From: Anaerocolumna xylanovorans DSM 12503
Lineage (GTDB): Bacteria; Bacillota; Clostridia; Lachnospirales; Lachnospiraceae
Assembly: GCF_900143645.1 (NCBI RefSeq)
Contig: NZ_FRFD01000006.1
Span: forward strand, 1-64,000
Reading direction: 5' to 3'
DNA length: 64,000 bases
Positions 1 through 8,732 of this stretch are shown here, piece after piece. A model generated the notes under the pieces. It searched no databases. It was not told the origin of the DNA and worked only from the letters and a program-made list of their open reading frames with translations. Each line of letters starts with the position of its first letter. The first letter of the stretch is position 1. Made by a program: the position numbers and the translations under genes.

Positions 1-322
<322 letters not shown>

Positions 323-419
323 TTAAAATGGTTCTTTTGGATGGTTCAATGTGTAGATTAAAAGTACATTAATGGGGTATTGACTTTTTAAATGAAAAGT
401 ATTACAATAAATCCCGTAT

Positions 420-491
420 TCCTCGATAGCTCAATGGTAGAGCACACGGCTGTTAACCGTGGGGTTGTAGGTTCGAGCCCTACTCGGGGAG
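420..491 (+). tRNA. tRNA-Asn (anticodon GTT)
   Basis: A complete cloverleaf can be folded. The seven-pair acceptor stem is TCCTCGA with TCGGGGA, the discriminator is G491, the anticodon GTT is at 452-454, and the T loop TTCGAGC is closed by five pairs. The 3' CCA is not encoded. It lies about 100 bases after the 23S gene and is probably part of the same rRNA/tRNA transcript. Confidence 0.97.
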
Positions 492-541
492 TTTTTTATA
501 GGTAATAAGTTAAGATTTACTTGATAAAATATGATATATAT

Positions 542-612
542 GGCGACATAGCCAAGTGGTAAGGCATGGGTCTGCAACACCCTGATCACCAGTTCAAATC
601 TGGTTGTCGCCT
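542..612 (+). tRNA. tRNA-Cys (anticodon GCA)
   Basis: The acceptor stem GGCGACA pairs perfectly with TGTCGCC, the discriminator is T612, the anticodon GCA is at 574-576, and the T arm holds TTCAAAT. CCA is not encoded. The last 22 bases of the gene and the four bases after it recur exactly at 2007-2032, so this gene is the apparent insertion target of the element described at 591-2032. The tRNA remains intact because the element restored its 3' end. Confidence 0.97.
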
Positions 613-616
613 CTAA
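591..616 (+). repeat. attL-like direct repeat (tRNA-Cys 3' end)
   Basis: This 26-base copy overlaps the T arm and acceptor end of tRNA-Cys and is identical to 2007-2032. Integration into the 3' end of a tRNA gene is the standard behaviour of tyrosine integrases. Confidence 0.85.
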
Positions 617-624
617 AAGAATGG

Positions 625-663
625 TCTCTAAACCTTTAAGAATACGGGTTTAGAGATTTTTTT
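625..663 (+). terminator. Terminator after tRNA-Cys
   Basis: TCTCTAAACC (625-634) pairs perfectly with GGTTTAGAGA (647-656), followed by seven T. This terminator is inside the inserted element, so it may have come with it. A second, related terminator at 2041-2080 would have been next to tRNA-Cys before insertion. Confidence 0.85.
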
Positions 664-771
664 GTTCGGATAATTTGGTGCAAGTAGGTGCAAGCTGTTT
701 AACTTATGAAACCTTTTGCTTTTGAAGAATATTTTCATCTGTTATGCTAGTCTAAAATGTGGTTTACTTTG

Positions 772-855
772 TTATATGTCTCTGAACGTGGGGTGATATT
801 TTTTCAAATATCCATTTGTCATGGTAAGAGTAGTATGACCGAGCTGTTCCTGCGG
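772..855 (-). pseudogene. Tyrosine integrase C-terminal remnant
   Basis: Read on the minus strand, 855 to 772 encodes QEQLGHTTLTMTNGYLKKYH plus a few residues and a stop. This matches the conserved C-terminal box of phage-type tyrosine recombinases (LGHxxxxxTxxxYL). A stop codon at 856-858 in the same frame and no recognisable upstream domain show that the rest of the gene is deleted or decayed. The assignment rests on about 27 residues, but position and orientation next to the attL-like repeat fit an integrase well. Confidence 0.65.
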
Positions 856-1225
856 TTAAAGGTTACGGTTGCTAAAGGCCTGGAATCCTTAATAAACAGA
901 TATTCACTATCTGGATTCCACTTTCTCTGATGTGGAGTTTCACTGCTTTATTTTATTTCGCTACACTTATTCACAATGCATGTACTATTACTTTCATTTT
1001 ACAACCCGAATTCAGGCAAATATGGATATACATTAATTAATGCCAGAAAAAGCATATACCATTTATAGAAGTGTAGGAGGTACACTTTGATGATTAGTTC
1101 ATCTTACTACACCTAATTTTAATTTAATTAAGAATTTACTTGTCTGCAACTTAGAATAGGTACTTGTATGTAAATTCTATATTTCAAAATAGACCATATA
1201 TTTATAAAAAAAGATGGTGATTAAT

Positions 1226-1864
1226 ATGAGCAAAAAATTCCAATTATTATTTAGCTTTATTATGGTATTAAGTTGTATATGCGTCTTAGTATATTGCATT
1301 AATTTTATAAGAGAACCAAATGAAAGAATGTCAAACAAAGAAGTTAGTAAAATCGTACCAGAAAATAAATATATAGAAAATACTGATGTTTATGATGAGT
1401 TCTTAAAGAATTTTAACTGTCAAGGAGAAAAATATTATTACTCTTTTATAGAATTAGTGGGTTATGATTATCCTATTCTTCTACTTTCAAATGGGGTTTA
1501 TAAGTTTAAAAATCAAGGTGAAGTTACAATTGGGACAGATATTTATTATCCTATTAACAATGAAATAACAAGATTTGGGAATATTGGTTCTGATGGAACA
1601 GCGTATCCCATTTCGGCTGATAAATCTGGCATTTTTACCTCAGGTGGGCACAATGTAGCAAAGTATAGTTTAGACCTTAAAAGTGGGAAATTAAAATTAA
1701 TTTATAAATACATAATGTTATTCGATAAAATAGGCGAAGAAGTAAGGGCTATAACTATAGGAATTATTGGTGATGAGTATAAATTTGTAAGCGAAAAAGA
1801 ATTAAATAAAGCAAATGCCGAGTATGGTAATGCAAATATAATTTATTTTAATCGCTTATGTTAA
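1226..1864 (+). CDS. Hypothetical membrane-anchored protein (element cargo)
   Basis: A 212-residue product that I do not recognise. The start at 1226 is chosen because GGTGA lies five bases before it; an in-frame ATG at 1214 has no site. The N-terminus is an uncleaved signal or single membrane anchor: a short basic stretch, then a hydrophobic segment at about residues 6-26 with two Cys but no clear lipobox. The rest is hydrophilic and would lie outside the membrane. It is rich in Tyr, Ile and Lys and is AT-rich. It is the only intact gene between the two 26-bp repeats, so it is probably cargo of the decayed element. No function is proposed. Confidence 0.6.
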   Translation: MSKKFQLLFSFIMVLSCICVLVYCINFIREPNERMSNKEVSKIVPENKYIENTDVYDEFLKNFNCQGEKYYYSFIELVGYDYPILLLSNGVYKFKNQGEVTIGTDIYYPINNEITRFGNIGSDGTAYPISADKSGIFTSGGHNVAKYSLDLKSGKLKLIYKYIMLFDKIGEEVRAITIGIIGDEYKFVSEKELNKANAEYGNANIIYFNRLC

Positions 1865-2006
1865 TTAAGAAAAAGATAATTAATTCTTGTAGGATACTGA
1901 TAAAGATAGTATTATTTGTTGAATTGTATCTAGGTGCAAACTGGGTGCAACCAGTATCAGAGATTGAAACCCCTCCTTTCTATGCGGGTTCTGGTAAGGT
2001 TCAAAT

Positions 2007-2032
2007 AGTTCAAATCTGGTTGTCGCCTCTAA
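2007..2032 (+). repeat. attR-like direct repeat (second copy)
   Basis: This is the second exact copy of the 26-base repeat. It has no tRNA 5' half before it, so it is not a gene. It is followed directly by the terminator at 2041-2080, which would be the original tRNA-Cys terminator. Confidence 0.85.
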
Positions 2033-2040
2033 GAACAAAA

Positions 2041-2080
2041 GGTTCTAAATCTAGTTGATTCTAAGATTTAGAGCCTTTTT
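2041..2080. terminator. Bidirectional terminator
   Basis: GGTTCTAAATCT (2041-2052) pairs with AGATTTAGAGCC (2064-2075) with one wobble, followed by TTTTT on the plus strand. The minus-strand gene at 2079-3418 ends here, so the hairpin may serve both directions. Confidence 0.75.
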
Positions 2081-3418
2081 ATTGATTTCTGGATATCCGC
2101 CATATCACTCCGGTGTTGGGCACAAAAACGCCGGGACTGTCAGGGTCGCTCCATCCTAAGTCCAATACATACATTGCGCCATCTGGTCCAAACACGACAT
2201 CAGCGGGCCTTTCAAATCCACCCTCCGAGGTAAGTGATGCCGGATAACCGGATTTATTGATTGCAAATGTAGTAACCCCTCCGGTAAGCATATCAATTCT
2301 GGCTATTCTTTGTCCAGTACCGATATTGGGTGTTGTATATCCGACTCTTCTGGTTCCGCTGCCGCCAAATTCGGCAATATAAGCATCGCCATAAGGTCCA
2401 AATGTTCTATTATAATTAAAATCAAAACCCATGATAGCAGAATTCGGAGGGAAGATTGCAAAAGGCCTTGGAGCAACATTGGGATGCTGTGTTATCAAAA
2501 ATTCGGGTTGTGGTCCTCTATCGGGCTTGAACCTGGGCAAGGTAATGGGTTCTCCGCCGGAATAATCGGGCCATCCATACCATATTCCGGATACCACTAA
2601 AAAAAATTCATCAGGAGCATTTGCTATGGGTCTGCTTCCTCTAATCTCGTATCCATTATTTGCTGCAAATAAGCGACCTAGCTCATCAAATTTAATATAG
2701 ACCGGATTCCTAAATCCCCAAGCGAAAAGTTCAAGTTCTGTACCGTCGAGGTTAGACCTTAAAACGCTGCCAGATGCTCTTACGACACCTTTTCTGATTT
2801 CAAAAGGTACATTAGTACCCCATAGGGAGAATAAGCCCCGGTATAGATGGCTTCCCTTTCCGGCTGTTCAATCAATATATTATCTGTTTCAAAGTTCTGT
2901 GCATTGAGTATGATGTATTCACCTGGGTAATCACAAACCAATGGGTTCGTGAAAACCCAATCGTTATCCAATCCCACTACCCCGGAATTTGTAGCCGTTC
3001 CTTGCCCAAAATACAATTTATTGTCGGGACCTACCACTACTCTGCTGTTATAATAGTCACCATTACTGGGCAGCCCGGTTATGATATTTCGTCTTGTTCC
3101 ATTTTGTTCTACTACGCTGATAAAACCCCTATGGGATACATAGATAACTCCATTAAAATAATTAATTCCTGTCAGTGGTACATTAAACCGGTCTGCGATT
3201 ACTTCAAAACGACCATTAACCAGTCGTAATACTCTTGGGTTTCCTGATGTATAACCTGATTCAGCAACGAGCATATCCCCCTCGTTTGTAAATATCATAC
3301 TGCTTGGTGAATCCAATCCCTGTGCAAAAACCTCAATACTATATTCTGATGATATACTGATATCTGACGGATTTAGAATTCTTTGAATGCTCTCATTATT
3401 TTGAGTACCATTAGCCAT
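2079..3418 (-). pseudogene. Glucose/sorbosone dehydrogenase-like protein, frameshifted
   Basis: Two reading frames join into one six-bladed beta-propeller protein of about 446 residues. The N-terminal part (3418 to about 2822) has propeller repeats such as SSMIFTNEGDMLVAESGY. It runs into an early stop at 2780 after a frame change near 2820. The other frame then continues without a break through ASGSVLRSNLDGTELELFAW, GYEIRGSRPIANAPDEFF and WYGWPDYSGGEP to the stop at 2079. The shift lies at a run of four G (minus strand) after the SPY codons; one more G would restore the frame. It could be a real mutation or a homopolymer sequencing error. Proteins of this family resemble PQQ-dependent sugar dehydrogenases, but many clostridial members have no known substrate. 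There is no signal peptide. The ribosome binding site AAAGGTG precedes the ATG. Confidence 0.75.
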
Positions 3419-3867
3419 TGTAGCGCACCTTTATTCTTTTATTCATTCTCGTTACTTATAAAATGAATTTATTATAATATATTCAATTCACTTTATTCAA
3501 TTCATTGTAAAGGTCTCTTCTATATAATAAATGAACAGCCGGAATAATTATTATATCAATCTTGCTTTTTTATCTAGCAGATGAAAAATCTCCTTATTTT
3601 CTTCAGCACAGTAAATCTTTGTAGACAGCACTATGCTATTTAGTATATTTATTAAAGTGCAAGCTAAATTGGAGATCAAAGAATGCTTTGATTCCTATAA
3701 TAAAAGGGATTAGGTTTTTATTACTCAAAATAGTTTCATTAATCCAACTAGAAAGTAAAATAGGCCATTTAAGCAATAAATATTTCCAATTAATAAAAGT
3801 GCTGTATATTTAAACTATGATATATATCATAGAACCAGAACATATAATTTTTTAGGAGGAAACTAAC
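3419..3867. other. Intergenic region before precursor peptide 1
   Basis: AT-rich sequence with no ORF that I can support. It carries the divergent upstream regions of the dehydrogenase-like gene and of the precursor gene. The visible elements are an 18-bp perfect palindrome at 3815-3832, TATAAT at 3843-3848 and the AGGAGGA ribosome binding site at 3854-3860. Confidence 0.5.
3815..3832. promoter_or_regulatory. Perfect 18-bp palindrome upstream of precursor 1
   Basis: CTATGATATATATCATAG is its own reverse complement and lies 36 bases before the precursor start codon. Its place suggests an operator or part of the promoter region. AT-rich palindromes can arise by chance, and no second copy was seen in the window. 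Confidence 0.35.
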
Positions 3868-4011
3868 ATGGATGAAAAACAAATTTTAATGAACGAAGAA
3901 TTAAAAGAAGAAGAAGTTAATATCTATGAAAAGGATTGTGGATCAGCGCAGACACACTGTATCACAGATTGTTTTCCTTTCCACACAGCATTAATAAACG
4001 GTAATCGATAA
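3868..4011 (+). CDS. Cys-rich RiPP precursor peptide 1
   Basis: A 47-residue ORF with an ideal ribosome binding site (AGGAGGA, seven bases before ATG). Residues 1-23 form an acidic leader rich in Glu (ELKEEEV). The C-terminal part holds C24, C31 and C35 in the pattern C-x6-C-x2-D-C followed by FPF, and ends INGNR. A short peptide with an acidic leader and clustered C-terminal Cys, placed before radical SAM, protease and ABC exporter genes, is the hallmark of a ribosomally made, post-translationally modified peptide (RiPP). The same Cys spacing occurs in the peptide at 18879-19034. A strong terminator follows at once, as expected for a precursor made in excess. Thioether crosslinks from the Cys residues (sactipeptide or ranthipeptide type) are the most likely modification, but this is inference. 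The leader cleavage site cannot be told; it should lie before C24. Confidence 0.85.
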   Translation: MDEKQILMNEELKEEEVNIYEKDCGSAQTHCITDCFPFHTALINGNR

Positions 4012-4043
4012 TGTTATTTGACTAAATAATATCATGATGTTAG

Positions 4044-4101
4044 AGCTTTTAGCCATGTTGAGGGAATTAAGTTCCCATGAACATGGCTAAAGCTATTTTT
4101 A
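4044..4101 (+). terminator. Terminator/attenuator after precursor 1
   Basis: A 15-pair stem, AGCTTTTAGCCATGTT with AACATGGCTAAAGCT and one bulged T, is followed by ATTTTTA. It separates the precursor from the ABC transporter genes, so precursor mRNA can be far more abundant than the rest of the operon. Confidence 0.85.
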
Positions 4102-4238
4102 GTGAAAAGGAGCATAATTGATTTATAATTAATATAGAAAACGCAGTCTATTTTAGTCTTTAAAACTTACTAAGAAAATAATTATTTCGCAATATTTGGG
4201 AGTTATATTAATAGAAAATAATATGTGGAGGAAATATT

Positions 4239-4904
4239 ATGCATGTGCTTGAAGCGAACAATCTAAGGAAATATTATGGCAATGATCCAAACATTACTAA
4301 AGCACTTGATGGAGTTAATTTATATATAGATCAAGGGGAGTTTGTAGCTATTGTTGGTACATCAGGGTCTGGAAAATCCACTTTACTTAATATTATGGGA
4401 GGATTAGATATCCCCACATCCGGCAGTGTACGTGTTCGTGGAAAAGAGTTAGCTAAATTATCAGATGAGGAACTTACTATATTTCGCAGGCGGAATATAG
4501 GATTTGTATTTCAAAATTATAATTTAGTTCCGGTATTGAATATATATGAAAACATAGTTTTACCTGTAGAATTAGATAATGATAGTACAGATAAAATGTT
4601 CTTTGAAGAAATCACAAAGATATTGGGATTAGAAAGCAAATTGAGCAACATGCCAAATAATCTTTCGGGGGGGCAACAACAACGGGTAGCAATTGCCAGA
4701 GCTTTAATTACGAAGCCTGCAATTATTCTGGCAGATGAGCCTACAGGTAACTTGGATAGTAAAACCAGCGCTGATGTATTGGGGTTATTAAAATATACAA
4801 GTAATAAATTTCAGCAGACAATTGTGATGATTACGCATAACAACCAAATAGCACAGTTAGCGGATCGTATTATAAGAATTGAAGATGGAAAGGTAAAAGA
4901 GTGA
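4239..4904 (+). CDS. ABC transporter ATP-binding protein (MacB/LolD/BceA type)
   Basis: A 221-residue ATPase subunit. Walker A is GTSGSGKST at residues 40-48, the signature is LSGGQQQR, Walker B is ILADEPTGNLD and the H-loop is ITHN. This subfamily pairs with FtsX-type permeases and works in extrusion of, or defence against, antimicrobial peptides, and in lipoprotein handling. GGAGG lies eight bases before the ATG. The permease gene follows after ten bases, so the two form one transporter. Its place between a precursor peptide and its maturation genes suggests producer immunity or peptide handling at the membrane. Confidence 0.92.
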   Translation: MHVLEANNLRKYYGNDPNITKALDGVNLYIDQGEFVAIVGTSGSGKSTLLNIMGGLDIPTSGSVRVRGKELAKLSDEELTIFRRRNIGFVFQNYNLVPVLNIYENIVLPVELDNDSTDKMFFEEITKILGLESKLSNMPNNLSGGQQQRVAIARALITKPAIILADEPTGNLDSKTSADVLGLLKYTSNKFQQTIVMITHNNQIAQLADRIIRIEDGKVKE

Positions 4905-4914
4905 GGAGGTCATT

Positions 4915-7305
4915 GTGCTGAAAGAACATAATAATAAAGTTATAAGCAGAATTGCAATCAGAAATATAAAAAGTGATAAAATGCAAAGCTTTTTTTCTTT
5001 TGTTACGTTTATGGTGGCGATCACTCTTATTATGGCATTTATCCTTACTATTTTAGGAGTACAAAAGGAAACAGAGAAAGATGCAAAAATGCAGCATCAA
5101 GCGGTGTTTGACCACATAGATCAAAATACCATTAATATTATAGAGCAAGATAGTCAGATAAAAAAAGTTATTATTTTAGGCACTTTACCCAAAGTGAAGT
5201 ATAATGACAGATTTATTATCCAAACTACCTATTTCAGTAATTTCTTCTATAAAAAATTAGAGGGAAAAATACCACATAGTATAAATGAAATTATGGTTAC
5301 AAAGGAGAGTTTAAAGTATTTGCCGGAAGGGACGTCATTAGGAAAGCAGTTAAGTTTAAATTTGGGGAATGGGATAAGTAAATATAAGATAACTGCTATT
5401 GCTACATTGGATGTCGAACCTCCAAACACAATCAGTATTTACTGTACGAAAGAATTATTGGATGATTTTAACAATGGGGAATATAAAGATTATTCTGTGT
5501 ATCTTTTCTTGAAAAACTCACAAAACATGGAATATTCACAGATCAAAGATAACATATACCGAATAGCTGCAGAGAATAATATTCCTGATAAGAATATAAT
5601 GTTTAGCAGTAAATATAAGAACTTGAGTGAAAAATATAGTAGTAAAGAAATTGTACAGATGGCTATGGTTATGGCAGTTATATTATTTGCAGCATATTTG
5701 GTTGTGTATAGTATATTTTATATATCTGTAAATAAAAAAATTGTTGAATACGGTCAATTGCGGGCTATTGGTATGGTCAAAAAGCAGATATACCGTATGG
5801 TTGCTCTTGAAGGGTTGTTTATTGCTATTCCTGGCATGATTGCAGGGGTAATTTGTGGAGCAATAATAGGGTATATAATACGTCCAAGAGGATGGTATTA
5901 TCTGAATTTTATAATAGCGGCAATAACTGCTCTTATATTTGGGCTGATTACTCTAAAAATCAGTATATATAGCCCGGCTAAAGCTGCATCTCTCATTTCT
6001 CCCATTGAGGCTATTGGCTTCAATAGAACCAGTACAGAGAACATAAAAAGACATAAAAAAAGTATAAAATATACAGCCTTTCGTTTTGCTGAATTAAACT
6101 TAAAACGAAACAAAAAAAAATCAATACTTACAATTCTTTCGTTGACCTTTTGCGGTATAATTTTTATATGTTGTGCCAGTTTACAGAGTTCCATATCAGC
6201 AGAAAGTATGGTGACGACCACAGATTTTCAATATGGTGACTATAAAGTATGCTTTGAAGGGAACTGGGATATATATAAGGAGTTAGACAGTGAGGCACAA
6301 AATTATGGGAAAGGTGCTTTACAGTCTGTCAATAATGCATTAACGATGGATTTAAAAAAGAAGATTCTCTCTATAAATGGGGTTAAGGAAATCAAAGAAT
6401 GGTTTGGTACAACAAGTATCTTTCGATTTGAAAATAAAGATATTTCAGACCAGACGACGATATGGGGTTATTCACGGCAAGACGAAAAAAAACTGGAGAT
6501 AGCTAAGGTAGATGGAACGGTAAGTTATTCCGAACTTATAAAGAATAATGGAATTATAGTAAACACATCTGAGAATTTATTTAAAGATGTCTATGGTTAT
6601 GAACCTAAAGTTGGTGATAAGGTATCCATATCTTTTTGGCAAAGCAATGGTACTGTTCTTACGAAGGACTTTACAGTAATGGGTATTACAGGCAGTGCAG
6701 ATGGATTTCAACATATGATAAGAATGCCTGTAGAAATTTTGCAGAAAAGTGCAGATTACAACCTGGCTCTCGATTGGGAAATAATAACAGAAACAAAATA
6801 CAATGAAGAAATAGAAACAAATATTCTGGAATTGCTATCCAAATATCCAGAGCTTACCTTTGAAAAAAAAGCAGACTACGTTAAAAATTATAATAATTTA
6901 TATGGAGCTCTCTTTTTTACATTATATGTCCTGGTTATGGTATTGGCCGGGTTTGGCATTATTAGCTTGATAAATCTAACATTAACTAACCATACACTAC
7001 GAAAAAAAGAAACAAGTATTTTATTGAGTATTGGTATGACAAGGCGTCAGCTCCAGAAAACACGGATAATTGAAAATGAAATTTTAGTACTAATATCATT
7101 GGTAGTTGCTACAATCATAGGATCACCAATTAGCTATTTTGTAGTTAACTCCTTTAAAGGTACGGGAGCGGTCAGACAATATCATTTTCCATTAGGTGTA
7201 TATCTTATATTTTATGGTGTAATTATTATGATTCAGTTCATTTTATCATTATACCTGAATAGAAGGAGTAGTCATTCTTTGATTTACGATTTAAAAAGAG
7301 CATAG
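4915..7305 (+). CDS. FtsX-like ABC transporter permease
   Basis: A 796-residue membrane protein with two FtsX repeats. TM1 is at about 27-47, followed by an extracellular domain to about 245, then three TM segments to about 370. A second TM at about 403-425 is followed by another extracellular domain to about 660, then three more TM segments. This 4+4 arrangement is that of MacB/LolC-like permeases rather than the 10-TM BceB. It starts at GTG, with GAGGAGG before it, and works with the ATPase directly upstream. Permeases like this are common in bacteriocin and lantibiotic clusters, where they give self-resistance. The link to the BceS-like kinase at 14456 is inferred from context. Confidence 0.9.
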   Translation: MLKEHNNKVISRIAIRNIKSDKMQSFFSFVTFMVAITLIMAFILTILGVQKETEKDAKMQHQAVFDHIDQNTINIIEQDSQIKKVIILGTLPKVKYNDRFIIQTTYFSNFFYKKLEGKIPHSINEIMVTKESLKYLPEGTSLGKQLSLNLGNGISKYKITAIATLDVEPPNTISIYCTKELLDDFNNGEYKDYSVYLFLKNSQNMEYSQIKDNIYRIAAENNIPDKNIMFSSKYKNLSEKYSSKEIVQMAMVMAVILFAAYLVVYSIFYISVNKKIVEYGQLRAIGMVKKQIYRMVALEGLFIAIPGMIAGVICGAIIGYIIRPRGWYYLNFIIAAITALIFGLITLKISIYSPAKAASLISPIEAIGFNRTSTENIKRHKKSIKYTAFRFAELNLKRNKKKSILTILSLTFCGIIFICCASLQSSISAESMVTTTDFQYGDYKVCFEGNWDIYKELDSEAQNYGKGALQSVNNALTMDLKKKILSINGVKEIKEWFGTTSIFRFENKDISDQTTIWGYSRQDEKKLEIAKVDGTVSYSELIKNNGIIVNTSENLFKDVYGYEPKVGDKVSISFWQSNGTVLTKDFTVMGITGSADGFQHMIRMPVEILQKSADYNLALDWEIITETKYNEEIETNILELLSKYPELTFEKKADYVKNYNNLYGALFFTLYVLVMVLAGFGIISLINLTLTNHTLRKKETSILLSIGMTRRQLQKTRIIENEILVLISLVVATIIGSPISYFVVNSFKGTGAVRQYHFPLGVYLIFYGVIIMIQFILSLYLNRRSSHSLIYDLKRA

Positions 7306-7392
7306 TTTTAACATCAGTAAAGCAGACATATGACATGATTATAGAAGCAGCTTTCGGTGATAATTAAACTTTAATAAATAATCAGATGGTTT

Positions 7393-7427
7393 GAGAGGAG
7401 TCTAAGGAGATCTCCTCTCTATTTTAT
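7393..7427 (+). terminator. Terminator after the FtsX permease
   Basis: GAGAGGAG (7393-7400) pairs with CTCCTCTC (7412-7419), followed by TATTTTAT. It separates the transporter pair from the maturation operon, which starts at 7569 with its own AAGGAGGAAAGG ribosome binding site. Confidence 0.7.
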
Positions 7428-7568
7428 ATTTATGTAAATGTCAATTGTATCATTGTATTATAACTATTTAGGTAATAAAAAAGACAATGTAAGCAAAAAA
7501 AGTAGATAAACGCTAATTGATGATATATTTTAAAATAAATTTAATACGATAAGGAGGAAAGGTAAAGA

Positions 7569-8732
7569 ATGTCATATACAATTTATTTAACAACTGATTG
7601 TAATTTCAAATGTTCCTATTGCTATGAGAATTATAAACAGCAGCTGCAGCTAAGTAAAGATAGATTAATTAACACGATAAATTTTATATTTCATTATGAT
7701 AATAGCAAAAAGATTTTGCTTGATTTTCTTGGTGGAGAGCCGTTATTGAAGAAAAATTTAATTTATCAGGCTGTAAATTACATAGAAGAACAATATCCCG
7801 ATCGCATAGTCAAGTATTATATAACAACAAATTGTTCCTTAATGGATGATGATTTTATCAAATTTATGAAAAAAAATAATTTTGATATACGTTTGAGCTT
7901 TGATGGCACTGAGAAAGCTCATAATTTAAATAGGATTCCTAGAAACAATGAATTTTGTTATGAAAAAATATTTCAAAATATTAAAAAAGTACGTGATAGT
8001 GGAATGCAATACTCTGTTAGAATGACGATAACAAATGAAACAATCCCACATATGTTCCAGAATATAAAATTCTTACATGAGAATGGTTTGAACAACATAT
8101 GTATGATCCCTGATGTTTATTTGAAGTTTTCAAAAAATTCTCTTGCGGAATTTAAAAATCAGGTAGAAAAGATTACAGACTATTATATACAAGAATATAG
8201 CCAGGAGCGTAAATTTAGTATTGACCAATATGATGGAAAGTTTTTAAATATTTTATGTGATTTTGGAAATCATTTTTCTATGTGTGATGCTGGGATTAGT
8301 AATTTTAAAATCATGCCAGACGGAAAAATATATCCATGTGGTTTTTTAACTGATAATGAAAAATATGTGATAGGTGATATTCATGAGGAGTCAATAGATA
8401 TAAGGCGTGGAAAAATGGTGGCCTTGTCACATTATGATAAATCAGATAATAAATGCAAGGATTGCAAGATACGTGATTTTTGCCATGGTATGAAGTGTGG
8501 ATATATGAATCTTATTCGTACAGGGAGTATTAATATTCCAGACGATTCTGTGTGTCAATACGAACATGTTTTTTATCCGGAAGTATTGAAGGTTCTTATG
8601 TATCTTTCAGACAACCCTGACGCTGAAATCAAACAGCGGCTAAATGGATTTATGCAATATATAGAGCAGGATAGTTTGCGCCTTAGTGAGATGGGAATCC
8701 AAATACAGAAAAAAATGAGGATCTGTAGATGA
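7569..8732 (+). CDS. Radical SAM/SPASM peptide maturase A
   Basis: A 387-residue radical SAM enzyme. C11, C15 and C18 (CNFKCSYCY) bind the SAM [4Fe-4S] cluster and GGEPL is the usual SAM-binding motif. The C-terminal SPASM region has the Cys series CDAG, DGKIYPCGF, CKDCKIRDFC, KCGYM and a last Cys, binding auxiliary clusters. Such enzymes form thioether or carbon-carbon crosslinks, or epimerise residues, in peptides. It differs clearly from maturase B/D and from C, so it probably does another chemical step. Its stop overlaps the start of the exporter gene (ATGA), so the two are translationally coupled. Confidence 0.92.
   Translation: MSYTIYLTTDCNFKCSYCYENYKQQLQLSKDRLINTINFIFHYDNSKKILLDFLGGEPLLKKNLIYQAVNYIEEQYPDRIVKYYITTNCSLMDDDFIKFMKKNNFDIRLSFDGTEKAHNLNRIPRNNEFCYEKIFQNIKKVRDSGMQYSVRMTITNETIPHMFQNIKFLHENGLNNICMIPDVYLKFSKNSLAEFKNQVEKITDYYIQEYSQERKFSIDQYDGKFLNILCDFGNHFSMCDAGISNFKIMPDGKIYPCGFLTDNEKYVIGDIHEESIDIRRGKMVALSHYDKSDNKCKDCKIRDFCHGMKCGYMNLIRTGSINIPDDSVCQYEHVFYPEVLKVLMYLSDNPDAEIKQRLNGFMQYIEQDSLRLSEMGIQIQKKMRICR

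Larger units (their letters stand above)
591..2032 (+). mobile_element. Remnant of an integrated element in tRNA-Cys
   Basis: A perfect 26-bp direct repeat bounds the segment: 591-616, overlapping the 3' end of tRNA-Cys, and 2007-2032. Just inside each end lies a pair of GGTGCAA heptamers, at 677-683/687-693 (10-bp period) and 1933-1939/1944-1950 (11-bp period). These look like arm-type integrase binding sites. A scrap of a tyrosine integrase C-terminus on the minus strand (772-855) points toward the tRNA end, the usual position of int. Only one cargo ORF remains. The layout attL - arm sites - int remnant - cargo - arm sites - attR is read from the sequence; that it was once a phage or integrative element is inference. 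It can no longer excise by itself because int is destroyed. Confidence 0.8.

Noticed and set aside
1858..2058. 66-codon open frame overlapping the att-like repeat
   Set aside because: It runs through the arm sites, the 26-bp repeat and into the terminator, and has no ribosome binding site. Treated as non-coding.
3843..3848. TATAAT as the -10 box of the precursor 1 promoter
   Set aside because: It is only 20 bases from the start codon, so transcription would begin at about the ribosome binding site; kept as a note, not as a called promoter.
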